DNA of 64,000 nt from Nitrospira_E sp052156535 (GCF_052156535.1 NZ_JBQKUP010000032.1:248001-312000); one strand, 5' to 3'; shown: positions 14,580 to 24,200, counted from the first letter of the stretch. The notes: generated by a model not told the origin, from the sequence alone. Numbers and translations are program-made.

Positions 14580-16064
14580 ATGGACGGAATACTTAAACAA
14601 GAAGCCACCCATGCGGTCGATACGGCAATTTTATTGACGTCGGTCGGCGTCTTTGACCCCGGAGCCGTCGGGACAGGTGATGCGGTTCCCAGTCCTTTGA
14701 CTCGTGTCGGCGGCATGACGCTGTTTCAACGGGCAGTGTTCACATTGCAGCGAGGAGGAATTTCCCAAATTTGGGTGTTGGCTGGGCCGGAAGAACAAGC
14801 TCTTCGTCAGTTACTTCGTGAAGATAGCCGGGTACAAGCCGCCGTTCGTTGGCTGCCGGTTCGGGAATTCCCACCTCATGACCCTCAGACCTGGGAAGCG
14901 CTTGCGGAGGAAATCAATGGAGCCTGTATGATCGTGGGTTGCCATACCGTGTACTCTCCCGCATTGATCCAGCGCTTGCGAGCTGAAGGATCTCAAGGGA
15001 AGGCAGTCGTAGTCGTTGGTCAACCTGAGGAGGGGCATCACCGTGGAAATCCCGGGGTGGCGTTCCGGCCTGAGGGCTTGGAGGGACGGTCAACCTCGAC
15101 TGTGGTCTTCCATGACCATGCGGTATCCCAGACGTCTCAGTCCTCAACGAAAAGTCAGAATCCTGATCGAAGCCGGTTGCCGCTGGTTGGAGATCTTCTA
15201 GTTCTCCCGGCCAGGCTCTTGGGAATTTCAGGCGTGTTACATGCTAATGGCACTAATCCACTCCGGTTGGCATTGGAGCAAGCGGCAGTGGAAGGGACGA
15301 TTCAAACCATTGGCGGAGCTTCTCATTGGTTCAGAGATGTTCGTGGGCCTAAGGGGCCCCAACTCGCTGAGCGGACCCTGTTGCAGGCACTCCAAACAAT
15401 TAAGGGGGGGTTGGATGGGTTGGTGGATCGGTATGTGAATCGTAAATGTTCCGGCCTGCTCACGCATGGGTTTTTGCGATTGGGATGGTCACCGAACATG
15501 ATTACGATGCTATCCATGGTCGTGGGACTCATGGGCGCGGGGCTTTTTGTGCCTGGGTCATGGAAACTTGCCGTTCTCGGGGGACTGATCTTGCAATTGT
15601 CTGTCATTATTGATTGCTGCGATGGGGAGGTCGCCCGGCTGACGTTTTCAGAGTCCAAGTTTGGGCAGGAGCTCGATATTTGGGCAGATAATATCGTGCA
15701 CATTGTGTTGTTTGCTGCGATCGCCTGCGGGGCGTTTCTCCAGGGGCCGTGGGAGCATACGCACCTTCCCCTTCTGCTTGGGGCCTCAGCGGTTTTAGCG
15801 AATGTCGTGTCGTTACTATTAGTCAATCATGCGCGGCAATTGCGATCCCGTCCTCGTGAAATTCGGCAACTCACAGAACAGGAACGGGCCAATATTGAAT
15901 TTATGTTGGGCAAAGTCGCCAATCGCGATTTTTCCATCATGGTGCTACTGAGTGCTGGTTTTGGCTTCCTTCACTGGTTTTTGGCCCTGGCCGCGATAGG
16001 CTCGTGGCTCTTTGTCATGTCGATGGCCTGGATGCTTCGCCGTAGTCTTATCCCTCGTGCTTAA
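14580..16064 (+). CDS. CDP-alcohol phosphotransferase with degenerate N-terminal nucleotidyltransferase domain
   Basis: Two-domain membrane enzyme of 494 residues. Residues of about 280-490 are a CDP-alcohol phosphatidyltransferase with the complete signature DCCDGEVAR...G...D...D (DCCDGEVARLTF, then FGQELDIWADN) and about six membrane helices, so it should join a CMP-activated headgroup to an acceptor alcohol. Residues 1-260 resemble the nucleotidyltransferase domain of bifunctional IPCT-DIPPS proteins, but the glycine-rich loop is changed to TSVGVFDPGAVGTG and the usual Pro-Lys is lost (SPLTRVGG). It is probably inactive, which would explain the separate active cytidylyltransferase gene just upstream. 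Candidate product: an aminoethylphosphonate lipid. Confidence 0.8.
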   Translation: MDGILKQEATHAVDTAILLTSVGVFDPGAVGTGDAVPSPLTRVGGMTLFQRAVFTLQRGGISQIWVLAGPEEQALRQLLREDSRVQAAVRWLPVREFPPHDPQTWEALAEEINGACMIVGCHTVYSPALIQRLRAEGSQGKAVVVVGQPEEGHHRGNPGVAFRPEGLEGRSTSTVVFHDHAVSQTSQSSTKSQNPDRSRLPLVGDLLVLPARLLGISGVLHANGTNPLRLALEQAAVEGTIQTIGGASHWFRDVRGPKGPQLAERTLLQALQTIKGGLDGLVDRYVNRKCSGLLTHGFLRLGWSPNMITMLSMVVGLMGAGLFVPGSWKLAVLGGLILQLSVIIDCCDGEVARLTFSESKFGQELDIWADNIVHIVLFAAIACGAFLQGPWEHTHLPLLLGASAVLANVVSLLLVNHARQLRSRPREIRQLTEQERANIEFMLGKVANRDFSIMVLLSAGFGFLHWFLALAAIGSWLFVMSMAWMLRRSLIPRA

Positions 16065-17055
16065 ACTGCTTTTCCTGATCGTCGGCCTTGCGGCCATGGT
16101 CGGGATTGTTCTCCACATTGGCCTCGAACCGATTGAGCAGACCGTTTCTCAATTAGGTATCCTACATGTCGGGCTCATCCTCCTTCCAATGATTCTGGTA
16201 TACGGGTTAGAAGCCCTGGGATGGCAACTAACTCTGGGTTCTCATGCTCGCAATGTCGGGTTCATGCGGTTATTTGCCATCCGGATGGCTGGCGAAACCG
16301 TAAATGTCACGACTCCCACGGCCTATGTTGGTGGGGAGCCCCTGAAGGCCTATCTTCTCAAACGATACGGGGTGCCAATGGTAGATGGGTTGGCATCGGT
16401 GATAACCGCGAAGACCACCATGACCTTCGCTCAAGTGCTTTTTATCTTGCTGGGATTGGCGGTGGCTTTTTGGATACTTGGCGATTCAGGTCATTCCTGG
16501 ATGGCGATGCTGGTCAGTGTGGGAGTCTTAGCGTTTGGAGTCGGACTGTTTGTGCTGCTCCAACGTCGCGGTCTCGGTATGGGGTGCTTGGGCCTTTTAC
16601 GGTCATGCGGCATCAGGTTCTCCTTTCTTGAAAAACGGGAATCACAACTACAGGAGCTGGACGGCACGATCCGTGGATTTTATTCTCAGCACCGGCAGAC
16701 ATTTTATGCGGCGTTGGCCGTATTTTTTTTGGCGTGGATGATGGAAACGCTTGAGGTGTATGCCATTCTCTACTTTCTCGGGGTGAGGATCGATGTGTGG
16801 GTAGCCCTCTCAATCGCGGCGCTCACGGTGCTCATTAAGGGCGGAACATTTTTCATTCCGGGAAGCCTGGGTGCACAAGAAGGGGGATACACCTTACTAT
16901 TGATGACGTTTGGTTATTCGGAAGTGACGGGAATCACTTTTGCGCTTATTCGACGAATGCGAGAAATACTCTGGATTGTCTTTGGTCTTATTTGCCTGAT
17001 GTTTTTGAAAGGTCGGAGTGGTGAGCCGGACCAGATAACCTCGTTGGAACGGTAG
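16057..17055 (+). CDS. Lysylphosphatidylglycerol synthase TM-region / UPF0104 family flippase-like protein
   Basis: Integral membrane protein of about 330 residues with eight or so helices. The family hallmarks are present: RMAGETVNVTTPTAYVGGEP in the first third and FIPGSLGAQEGGYTLL near the end. This family (MprF-like TM domain, AglD, HpnL) is associated with moving lipids or lipid-linked sugars across the membrane. GTG 16057 overlaps the previous stop by eight bases; ATG 16012 in the same frame is an alternative. As the last gene of the run it would fit as exporter of the lipid made by the two genes before it. The substrate is inferred. Confidence 0.78.
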   Translation: MLKLLFLIVGLAAMVGIVLHIGLEPIEQTVSQLGILHVGLILLPMILVYGLEALGWQLTLGSHARNVGFMRLFAIRMAGETVNVTTPTAYVGGEPLKAYLLKRYGVPMVDGLASVITAKTTMTFAQVLFILLGLAVAFWILGDSGHSWMAMLVSVGVLAFGVGLFVLLQRRGLGMGCLGLLRSCGIRFSFLEKRESQLQELDGTIRGFYSQHRQTFYAALAVFFLAWMMETLEVYAILYFLGVRIDVWVALSIAALTVLIKGGTFFIPGSLGAQEGGYTLLLMTFGYSEVTGITFALIRRMREILWIVFGLICLMFLKGRSGEPDQITSLER

Positions 17056-17164
17056 GGGACAAATCGGAAGATTCTGTGGAAATATTCGGTGACTTGAACT
17101 CTCAGGGTCTATTGTGAATAATCGGACCCTCACGGATGGTTGCCCGAGAAAGGATGAGGTAACG

Positions 17165-17596
17165 ATGGATATTGAACTGGGAAAGAATACCCTTCGGAAT
17201 ACCGATGGCGTCTTTATCGCTCACGGAAAAGAACAACTTCGTATTGAGTGGCTGGAAGAGGAGAAAAAACTGGCATTGAGTATGGGTGTGTTTATGCCAA
17301 CCGGAACGGAAGTGGCCAAATTGCAACGCAACGTCTGGGAACACAACCCTGACGATCGGTTTGTCCTTACGGAGTTGCCGGATAGCGTCAAGGTGGAAGA
17401 TACGACCCTGAAGACCCTCGTCTTGGAAATTCACAAAAAGTCACACCAGGCTGTGGCCATCCCTGCTGCAAAATTTTATACCTCGAAAGGCACCTTGTCT
17501 GAAATCTCCCCGGAATGGTGGCGGGTTGGTAACAAAATGGAACTGACCGGCATTGATGCCGACCTCGAAGGGGGCAGCATCGAACTCCCTGAATAA
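17165..17596 (+). CDS. Hypothetical protein, 143 residues
   Basis: I do not recognise this protein. It is soluble, acidic and beta-rich by eye: FIAHGKEQLRIEWLEEEKKLALSMGV-type strands, then SHQAVAIPAAKFYTSKGTLSEI and SPEWWRVGNKMELTGIDAD. There is no signal peptide or Cys motif. ATG 17165 follows an AGGATGAGGT ribosome site; the frame is open to a GTG at 17114. It lies on the same strand about 110 bases after the flippase gene but may be independent. Confidence 0.65.
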   Translation: MDIELGKNTLRNTDGVFIAHGKEQLRIEWLEEEKKLALSMGVFMPTGTEVAKLQRNVWEHNPDDRFVLTELPDSVKVEDTTLKTLVLEIHKKSHQAVAIPAAKFYTSKGTLSEISPEWWRVGNKMELTGIDADLEGGSIELPE

Positions 17597-17844
17597 CTCA
17601 AAGTCGCCAAATTCCTTGCTTGTTAGAGTTGAAGGTCCTAACTTTATAGCTACTTTTGCTCAATTGATATGTGGGAAATGAAGCCATGGAAATAGGTCAC
17701 GGCTCGTGAAGCCAAGTCCTATTTTCATTTGTGGTTGAGCCAAAATGTTAGGTGAACACCCGGGAGCGGGTTTCTGCGGAGTTGTGGCGAACCTGTCGCC
17801 GATGTTCTGAAGGCCATCGAGAATGGCCATGTCGAAAAGTGAGC

Positions 17845-18780
17845 CTACTTCACTGCCGTTTTGGCGCGGGCCATCATGCGACAGAAGGAGCAGGTTCCCG
17901 CAGTCGTGGGTTGGCTGCATACGGTACAGGGTTGCAAGGTGGTTTGGTCGATCTGGCTCATAGATGGAGCCACAGAGGTCGATTTTTCCTGTCTATCAAG
18001 GAATCCCCAATAAAACCGTTGCTTGGTTCCCGGGGATTCCGCTTCTAAGCGATTAAGCGCGTCTTTATATACCAACATCTTTGCGCCTTTGGCCATCGGG
18101 CATTCTTCGACTAAATAGTCAATCCGGTTGACCACGGCATAGGCCGCAATCTCCCGTTCGGTCATTCGGTAGAGCGGTTTGACTTTTTTCGCAAAGCCTT
18201 CGACGGAGGCGGGAAGGGTTGGCGACTGTTTCTGCAAATATTCCTCCTGCCACTGCAGGACATTGCCCAGAAGTCTGGCCGCTTCATCATCTAAATTATG
18301 GCCGGTGGCCATCACGTCGTAGTGGTTTTGCCAGGCTACCCGATTAAACTGATACCGTTTAATCGTGCCACAGGCTGAGCATGTGGGGCGCTTGATCAGA
18401 TTGGCCAGCTCTTTAATTCCGGCTCCCGCATCTTCTTCCACGGTATGAATCGTCAGTTGGGATCCGCAGGGTTCAGCCACCACTTTGGCAAACTGTTCGA
18501 CTTTTTCTTTTGACCGGCTGGAATAACCGGGAATGCCTAAATCAACATACAAGGCATCGACCCGATAGCCTAATTTCAGGAGAATTTCCCAAAGTGTCAG
18601 GCTGTCTTTCCCTCCGGAAACGGCAACCAGAATGCGATCTTCAGGGGAAAACATCTGTTGAGCCTTAATGGCTCGTTGCACCTGGGTTCGGACAAATTCA
18701 GTGAGACACTCCCCACAAAACGCCGTATTGTGCCTTGGTAGTCCCAGCACCGCCCGTTTTGGACATTTTCGGCAGCGCAT
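17845..18780 (-). CDS. ttuA: tRNA-5-methyluridine(54) 2-sulfurtransferase, TtuA-like
   Basis: ATP-pyrophosphatase of the TtuA/Ncs6/TtcA group, which thiolates tRNA; TtuA makes 2-thioribothymidine in the T-loop. The 311 residues run in TtuA order: N-terminal zinc finger (CRKCPKRAV, then CGECL), PP-loop VAVSGGKDSL, Fe-S Cys pair in RPTCSACGTIKRYQFN, GHNLDDEAARL, EECPMAKGAK, and a C-terminal zinc finger (CTVCSQPTTAGTCSFC). The terminal finger separates TtuA from TtcA. It follows the sulfur-carrier gene after four bases, as in the Thermus ttuB/ttuA pairing of functions. In non-thermophiles the physiological need is unclear. Confidence 0.86.
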   Translation of the reverse strand: MRCRKCPKRAVLGLPRHNTAFCGECLTEFVRTQVQRAIKAQQMFSPEDRILVAVSGGKDSLTLWEILLKLGYRVDALYVDLGIPGYSSRSKEKVEQFAKVVAEPCGSQLTIHTVEEDAGAGIKELANLIKRPTCSACGTIKRYQFNRVAWQNHYDVMATGHNLDDEAARLLGNVLQWQEEYLQKQSPTLPASVEGFAKKVKPLYRMTEREIAAYAVVNRIDYLVEECPMAKGAKMLVYKDALNRLEAESPGTKQRFYWGFLDRQEKSTSVAPSMSQIDQTTLQPCTVCSQPTTAGTCSFCRMMARAKTAVK

Positions 18781-18784
18781 GAGT

Positions 18785-18979
18785 TTACCCTCCGGATATG
18801 ACCGGGCGGATTTCTATGCTATCCCCATCCGCTACGGTTTCGTCTTCGGTCATAAGATCCTGCCCGCGTATGATCAAGAAAGCCTCAGGGATTAAATTGA
18901 GTTCTTTGAATATGTCGGCAACCCGTTTGGGGCCTTGGATGACCAGGTCACGGGTGGGATGGCTAAGATGGACTTTCAT
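18785..18979 (-). CDS. ttuB: Ubiquitin-like sulfur carrier (MoaD/ThiS fold), TtuB-like
   Basis: A 64-residue beta-grasp protein with the required C-terminal Gly-Gly (RPVISGG), which is adenylated and converted to a thiocarboxylate to supply sulfur. The features VADIFKELNLIPEAFLIIRG and LMTEDETVADGDSIEI match ThiS/MoaD/TtuB. Its gene lies four bases upstream of ttuA, so it most probably serves that enzyme, though ThiS-like proteins can be shared between pathways. The activating E1-like enzyme (TtuC/MoeB) is not in the window. Confidence 0.85.
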   Translation of the reverse strand: MKVHLSHPTRDLVIQGPKRVADIFKELNLIPEAFLIIRGQDLMTEDETVADGDSIEIRPVISGG

Positions 18980-19220
18980 AGATTCGAATCATAAAGACAG
19001 GTTCATGGGATTGGCAACTGATTAAATTATGCGGCTTTTTGTCTTCGCCCGAGAGGAATTTTTTATTTCTTCACGGCAAGTCCCTTTGCCGAACAACCTA
19101 ATGGGCCATAATGTAGAGTGAAAGGATGACCTATGATAGGATGCAGATACTTACCTTTCTCACAAATGAACACCCGTCACACGAGATAGCTCACATATTA
19201 TGGATAACGAAGGAGCAAGA

Positions 19221-21311
19221 ATGAAACCCGCATGCGATTCGCTGGACCAGCTTTGTATTAACACCATTCGTACCTTATCGATGGATGCGGTGCAAGCCGC
19301 AAACTCCGGGCATCCCGGAACCCCGATGGCCTTGGCTCCTGTCGCTTATTGGCTCTGGAATCGGATCTTGCGTTCTGATCCGGACGATCCCATCTGGCCG
19401 AATCGGGATCGGTTTGTTCTCTCGGCCGGGCATGCGTCAATGTTGCTTTATTCCCTGTTGCATCTCTGTGGCGTGAAATCGGTGAACGGGCAATATGAGC
19501 AATTGGGTGAGCTTTCGGTGACGTTGGAGGACATTAAACGGTTCCGGCAATTAGAGAGTAAATGCCCTGGTCATCCTGAGTATCGTTGGACTTCGGGTAT
19601 CGAAACGACGACCGGTCCCTTAGGTCAGGGTGTCGCAACCAGTGTGGGCATGGCGATGGCGCAACGATGGATGGCCGGGTATTTCAATCGACCGGATTTT
19701 GAAATGTTTAACTATAATGTGTATGCCATTTGTGGTGATGGGTGTTTAATGGAAGGGGTGTCCTCGGAGGCGGCATCTCTTGCCGGACACCTCAAATTGT
19801 CGAATCTCTGTTGGATCTATGACAACAATAAGATCACCATTGAAGGCCATACGGACCTTGCTTTTACTGAAGATGTGGCCACTCGGTTTATCGCCTATGG
19901 CTGGAATGTGACTCGTGTGGGGGACGCCAATGATCTCAATATGCTGGATCGGGCATTTGGCACATTTTTCAAGGAATCAGATCGTCCGACCCTGATCATT
20001 GTCGACAGCCATATTGGGTATGGAGCTCCGAATAAACAGGATACCCATTCGGCTCATGGTGAACCCTTGGGTGAAGAAGAAATCCGGTTAGCCAAACGTT
20101 ATTATGGTTGGCCGGAAGACGCACGATTTCTTGTGCCCGAGGAAGTGCCGGCTCATTTCCAACAAGGTATCGGGAAACGAGGGAAAGAGTTGCGGACCGT
20201 GTGGATGGCCCGCTTTGCAGACTATCAAACAAAATATCCGGAGTTGGCCGGCCACTTGTATCACATGCAACATAGACAATTGCCCGATGGCTGGGACAGT
20301 AAAGTTCCTGTTTTTCCGCCTGACGCCAAGGGACTTGCCGGGCGGGAAGTGTCGGGAATCGTATTGAATGCGTTGGCAGCCACTATTCCCTGGTTCTTTG
20401 GTGGAGCCGCAGACCTGGCTCCCTCCACGAAGACTCGATTAACTTTTGAGGGAGCCGGGGATTTGACCGGCAGCAATCCATTAGGACGGAATATCCATTT
20501 TGGGGTTCGGGAGCATGCGATGGGCGCTATTTTAAATGGCCTGTCCTTGTCAAAAGTTCGCCCCTATGGCTCAGGGTTTCTTATCTTTAGCGATTATGCC
20601 AGACCAGCTATCCGGTTAAGTGCCTTGATGGAAATTCCCGTTGTGCATATCTTTACCCATGATTCCATTGGGGTCGGGGAAGATGGACCGACCCACCAGC
20701 CTATTGAACAAATCTCTTCGCTTCGCGCAATTCCCGGGTTAATGGTGTTTCGCCCCGGAGATGCCAACGAAATTGTCGAGGCGTGGAAGGTGATTATGGA
20801 ATTGCGGCATGAACCGGTGATTATGATCGTCTCCCGGCAGGCGATTCCCACATTGGATCGCACGAAATATGCGTCTGCGTCCGGCGTGGCCAAAGGTGCC
20901 TATGTATTGGCGGATTCTCCAGATGGGTGCCCCGAGGTCTTATTGCTCGGAACGGGAAGCGAAGTCCCATTGTGCGTGCAAGCCCATGAGCAATTGGGGC
21001 TCGAAGGAATAAAAAGTCGGGTCGTCAGTATTCCTTCCTGGGAATTGTTCGAACAACAATCGGAAGACTATCGGCGCTCGGTTATTCCCCCCGATGTCAC
21101 CGCGCGGGTATCGGTCGAGCAAGCCTCTGTCTTTGGATGGGGGAACTATGTCGGAACCCAGGGCCATTCGATAGGGATGAAATCGTTCGGTGCCTCGGCT
21201 CCGCTCAAGGAATTAGCTAAAAAATTTGGTTTTACGGTTGAGCATGTGGTGGCAGCGGCCAAGGCGCAGATTGCACGGCATCAAACTCATGCCACTACCG
21301 CTGACCGCTAA
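19221..21311 (+). CDS. tkt: Transketolase
   Basis: ThDP-dependent enzyme that moves two-carbon units between sugar phosphates in the pentose-phosphate and Calvin-type pathways. It is full length (about 696 residues). The substrate His lies in AANSGHPGTPMALAP. The ThDP motif GDGCLMEGVSSEAASLAGHL is followed by the Asn of YDNNKITIEG, the pyrimidine domain has FLIFSDYARPAIRLSAL, and the phosphate-binding segment is HDSIGVGEDGPTHQPIEQ. ATG 19221 has an AAGGAG site; an in-frame ATG at 19200 would add seven residues. The fused tal-pgi gene follows after 27 bases. Confidence 0.95.
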   Translation: MKPACDSLDQLCINTIRTLSMDAVQAANSGHPGTPMALAPVAYWLWNRILRSDPDDPIWPNRDRFVLSAGHASMLLYSLLHLCGVKSVNGQYEQLGELSVTLEDIKRFRQLESKCPGHPEYRWTSGIETTTGPLGQGVATSVGMAMAQRWMAGYFNRPDFEMFNYNVYAICGDGCLMEGVSSEAASLAGHLKLSNLCWIYDNNKITIEGHTDLAFTEDVATRFIAYGWNVTRVGDANDLNMLDRAFGTFFKESDRPTLIIVDSHIGYGAPNKQDTHSAHGEPLGEEEIRLAKRYYGWPEDARFLVPEEVPAHFQQGIGKRGKELRTVWMARFADYQTKYPELAGHLYHMQHRQLPDGWDSKVPVFPPDAKGLAGREVSGIVLNALAATIPWFFGGAADLAPSTKTRLTFEGAGDLTGSNPLGRNIHFGVREHAMGAILNGLSLSKVRPYGSGFLIFSDYARPAIRLSALMEIPVVHIFTHDSIGVGEDGPTHQPIEQISSLRAIPGLMVFRPGDANEIVEAWKVIMELRHEPVIMIVSRQAIPTLDRTKYASASGVAKGAYVLADSPDGCPEVLLLGTGSEVPLCVQAHEQLGLEGIKSRVVSIPSWELFEQQSEDYRRSVIPPDVTARVSVEQASVFGWGNYVGTQGHSIGMKSFGASAPLKELAKKFGFTVEHVVAAAKAQIARHQTHATTADR

Positions 21312-21338
21312 CTTCATCCTTTCAAGGAGAATCTCACC

Positions 21339-24200
21339 ATGAATCCACTCGTCCAACTTCGTGAGATGGGGCAAAGTCCCTGGTATGACTATATTCGTCG
21401 GGGTTTGATTACCTCCGGGGACCTTCAGGCGCTTATTGAGAAGGATGGCCTCATGGGCATGACCTCGAATCCCTCGATTTTTGAAAAAGCGATTGCTGGG
21501 AGTGCGGACTATGATGAAGCGATTGCACAGGTCGCATCTCAGGTGACGAGCGTCAAACAGATTTATGAGGGAGTAGCCATTCGAGACATCCAGGATGCAG
21601 CCGATCTGATGCGGACAGTCTATGAGACCTCGGACGGTCGTGATGGCTATGTGAGCTTGGAGGTCTCTCCGGATTTGGCGTTCGATACACAAGGCACCAT
21701 CGATGAAGCGGTCCGTTTATGGCAAACCGTAGCCCGGGACAATGTCATGATTAAAGTGCCTGGAACCCCTCAGGGGTTACCCGCCATTGAGGAGTTGCTG
21801 TCCCAAGGCATCAACATCAATGTGACTCTTTTATTCAGTGTGGTGATGTATGAGCAGGTGGCCTGGAGTTATATCCGTGGGTTGAAGCGGTTGGCCGCGC
21901 ATAGAGGGGATTTGCATCGTATCGCCTCGGTGGCCAGTTTTTTCGTCAGTCGAATTGATACTCTGATTGATAAAAAATTAGACGCAAAAATCTCAAAAGA
22001 ATCCCGTCCTGCCCAACGAGCGATGCTGGAAGGTCTTCTGGGAAAGGTCGCTATTGCCAATGCCAAGCTGGCTTATCAAATCTTTCAGGAAGTCTTCGCG
22101 AGCTCAGAATTCCAACCCCTCAAAGCAGAAGGTGCACGGGTCCAGCGGGTCCTTTGGGCGAGCACGGGGACGAAAAACCCCAAATACCCAGATACCTATT
22201 ATGTTGATAATCTCATCGGTCCGGATACCGTGAATACAATGCCTGAAGCGACGTTTACGGCTTTCCGGACTCACGGAACTGTGAAGAATACGATTCAGGA
22301 GGGCCTCGCTGAAGCGAAAATAACCATGCAGCAGTTGGCGGAAGGTGGAATTTCAATGGAGGAGGTCACCGACACTCTCCTGAAGGATGGCGCACAATTA
22401 TTTTTGGATGCCTTTGATCAATTAATGGGTGTGATTAGCCGGAAGCGGGCTATCATTTTAGGGGAAAAAGTGGACCGGGTTACCTATTCAGTTGGCCTTT
22501 TGCAGCCAAAGATTGACGAGGCGCTCAACGAATTTCAGCATACCAATCTGGTTCGGCGTTTGTGGGGCAAAGATCCTACTGTCTGGCATCACGATCCTGT
22601 TCATCAGGAGATCATTCGGAATGCCTTGGGGTGGTTGCGAATCACAGAACAACAACTTTCCTCGATACCCCGATTGCTGGCTTTGGCAGAAGAGATTAAG
22701 GAAGCGGGGTTTCAACATGTTTTGATCCTGGGTATGGGGGGAAGCAGCTTGTGTCCGGAAGTCTGCCGGATGACCTTTGGCTTAATTCCCGGATATCCCG
22801 AATTACATGTTTTGGATAGCACGGTGCCCTCGCAGGTGCGGGCATTTGAACATCGGGTCGAATTGGCAAAAACGTTGTGTGTGGTAGCCAGTAAATCGGG
22901 ATCCACGACCGAACCCCTCGTGTTTCAAAAATATTTCTTTGAGCGAATGCGACAGGTTGTCGGGGAGAAGGCGGGCAATCATTTTGTGGCCATTACCGAT
23001 CCTGGCTCGGTGCTGGAGCAAGTGGCCAAAGAGTTGCGATTCCGACATATTCTGCCGGGTGTTCCAGAAATTGGCGGGCGATATTCGGCCCTTTCTAATT
23101 TTGGCATGGTCCCTGCCGCTTTAATGGGTCTGAATATTGAGCATTTCTTGTATCGGGCGGAACGCATGCGTCATTCCTGTGGGGCCAGCGTGCCCCCTCA
23201 GGATAATCCAGGTGTGATCCTCGGGACGGTCCTAGGTATATGTGCCAAGGCTGGAAAGGACAAGCTGACGTTTGTGACCTCTCCGGCACTATGGGATCTG
23301 GGTGCGTGGTTAGAACAATTGGTGGCTGAAAGCACGGGGAAGGAAGGAAAGGGAATTATTCCCATTGATGGGGAATCCTTAGGAGATCCTGAGGTCTACG
23401 ACCAGGACCGGGTCTTTGCCTATATCCGATATGAACAAAGGATTGATGCCACACAGGAAGCTAAAGTAAAGGCACTTGAACAAGCCGGGCATCCGGTGAT
23501 TCGTATCAACGTCGCCGATCTGATTAATCTTGGTGAGCAATTTTTCTTATGGGAAATGGCGACGGCGGTAGCCGGAGCTTTGTTAGAGATTAATGCGTTC
23601 GATCAGCCAAACGTTCAGGAAAGTAAGGATTACACAAAGAAATATTTGGAAGCCTTTACCAGGAACGGCACCTTGCCGGATTCCCCCTCTTTCCTTACCG
23701 ATGGCAATGTGACCGTGTATACCGATGAACTGAACGCCTCTGTCCTCAAAGGTAAGGCTTCATTGGAAGCCGTACTGGGCGCGCATCTCGCTCGTATTCA
23801 ATCAGGTGATTATTTGGCCATCAATGCCTACGTGGAACGTACCGATCCGGTTCATGCTATTTTTCAACGCATGCGCACCAACATTCGTGAGAACAAACAG
23901 GTTGCAACCACGTTAGGATATGGCCCACGATTTCTCCATTCCACGGGGCAATTGCATAAGGGGGGACCCAATTCTGGCGTATTTATTCAGGTGACATGCG
24001 ATGATCGGGAAGATCTCCCCATTCCTGGTGAACCATATTCGTTTGGCGTGTTGAAAGCTGCACAAGCATTGGGCGATATGCAAAGTCTGAGTAGCCGTCA
24101 ACGACGGGTCATTCGTCTTCACCTAGGGGCCGATGTTGAAAAGGGGTTGTCTCGCCTGGAGCAATTGATTGAAGCCAGCATCGGGTCGCATGCTCACTAG
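21339..24200 (+). CDS. tal-pgi: Bifunctional transaldolase / glucose-6-phosphate isomerase
   Basis: Fusion of 953 residues. Residues of about 1-380 are transaldolase (GMTSNPSIFEKAIAGSADYD at the start; Schiff-base Lys in MIKVPGTPQGLPAIEELLSQ; RIDTLIDKKLD). Residues of about 390-950 are phosphoglucose isomerase (MGGSSLCPEV; VVASKSGSTTEPLVFQKYF; GGRYSALSNFGMVPAAL). The enzyme joins the non-oxidative pentose-phosphate branch to glucose-6-phosphate in one chain. With tkt it forms a two-gene operon, and it faces the convergent zwf gene across a 190-base gap. The fusion type is known in several phyla and is characteristic here. Confidence 0.95.
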   Translation: MNPLVQLREMGQSPWYDYIRRGLITSGDLQALIEKDGLMGMTSNPSIFEKAIAGSADYDEAIAQVASQVTSVKQIYEGVAIRDIQDAADLMRTVYETSDGRDGYVSLEVSPDLAFDTQGTIDEAVRLWQTVARDNVMIKVPGTPQGLPAIEELLSQGININVTLLFSVVMYEQVAWSYIRGLKRLAAHRGDLHRIASVASFFVSRIDTLIDKKLDAKISKESRPAQRAMLEGLLGKVAIANAKLAYQIFQEVFASSEFQPLKAEGARVQRVLWASTGTKNPKYPDTYYVDNLIGPDTVNTMPEATFTAFRTHGTVKNTIQEGLAEAKITMQQLAEGGISMEEVTDTLLKDGAQLFLDAFDQLMGVISRKRAIILGEKVDRVTYSVGLLQPKIDEALNEFQHTNLVRRLWGKDPTVWHHDPVHQEIIRNALGWLRITEQQLSSIPRLLALAEEIKEAGFQHVLILGMGGSSLCPEVCRMTFGLIPGYPELHVLDSTVPSQVRAFEHRVELAKTLCVVASKSGSTTEPLVFQKYFFERMRQVVGEKAGNHFVAITDPGSVLEQVAKELRFRHILPGVPEIGGRYSALSNFGMVPAALMGLNIEHFLYRAERMRHSCGASVPPQDNPGVILGTVLGICAKAGKDKLTFVTSPALWDLGAWLEQLVAESTGKEGKGIIPIDGESLGDPEVYDQDRVFAYIRYEQRIDATQEAKVKALEQAGHPVIRINVADLINLGEQFFLWEMATAVAGALLEINAFDQPNVQESKDYTKKYLEAFTRNGTLPDSPSFLTDGNVTVYTDELNASVLKGKASLEAVLGAHLARIQSGDYLAINAYVERTDPVHAIFQRMRTNIRENKQVATTLGYGPRFLHSTGQLHKGGPNSGVFIQVTCDDREDLPIPGEPYSFGVLKAAQALGDMQSLSSRQRRVIRLHLGADVEKGLSRLEQLIEASIGSHAH

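Noticed and set aside
18970..19000. Another TTCGAATC motif near the ttuB start
   Set aside because: No cloverleaf is possible and it lies in the leader of ttuB.
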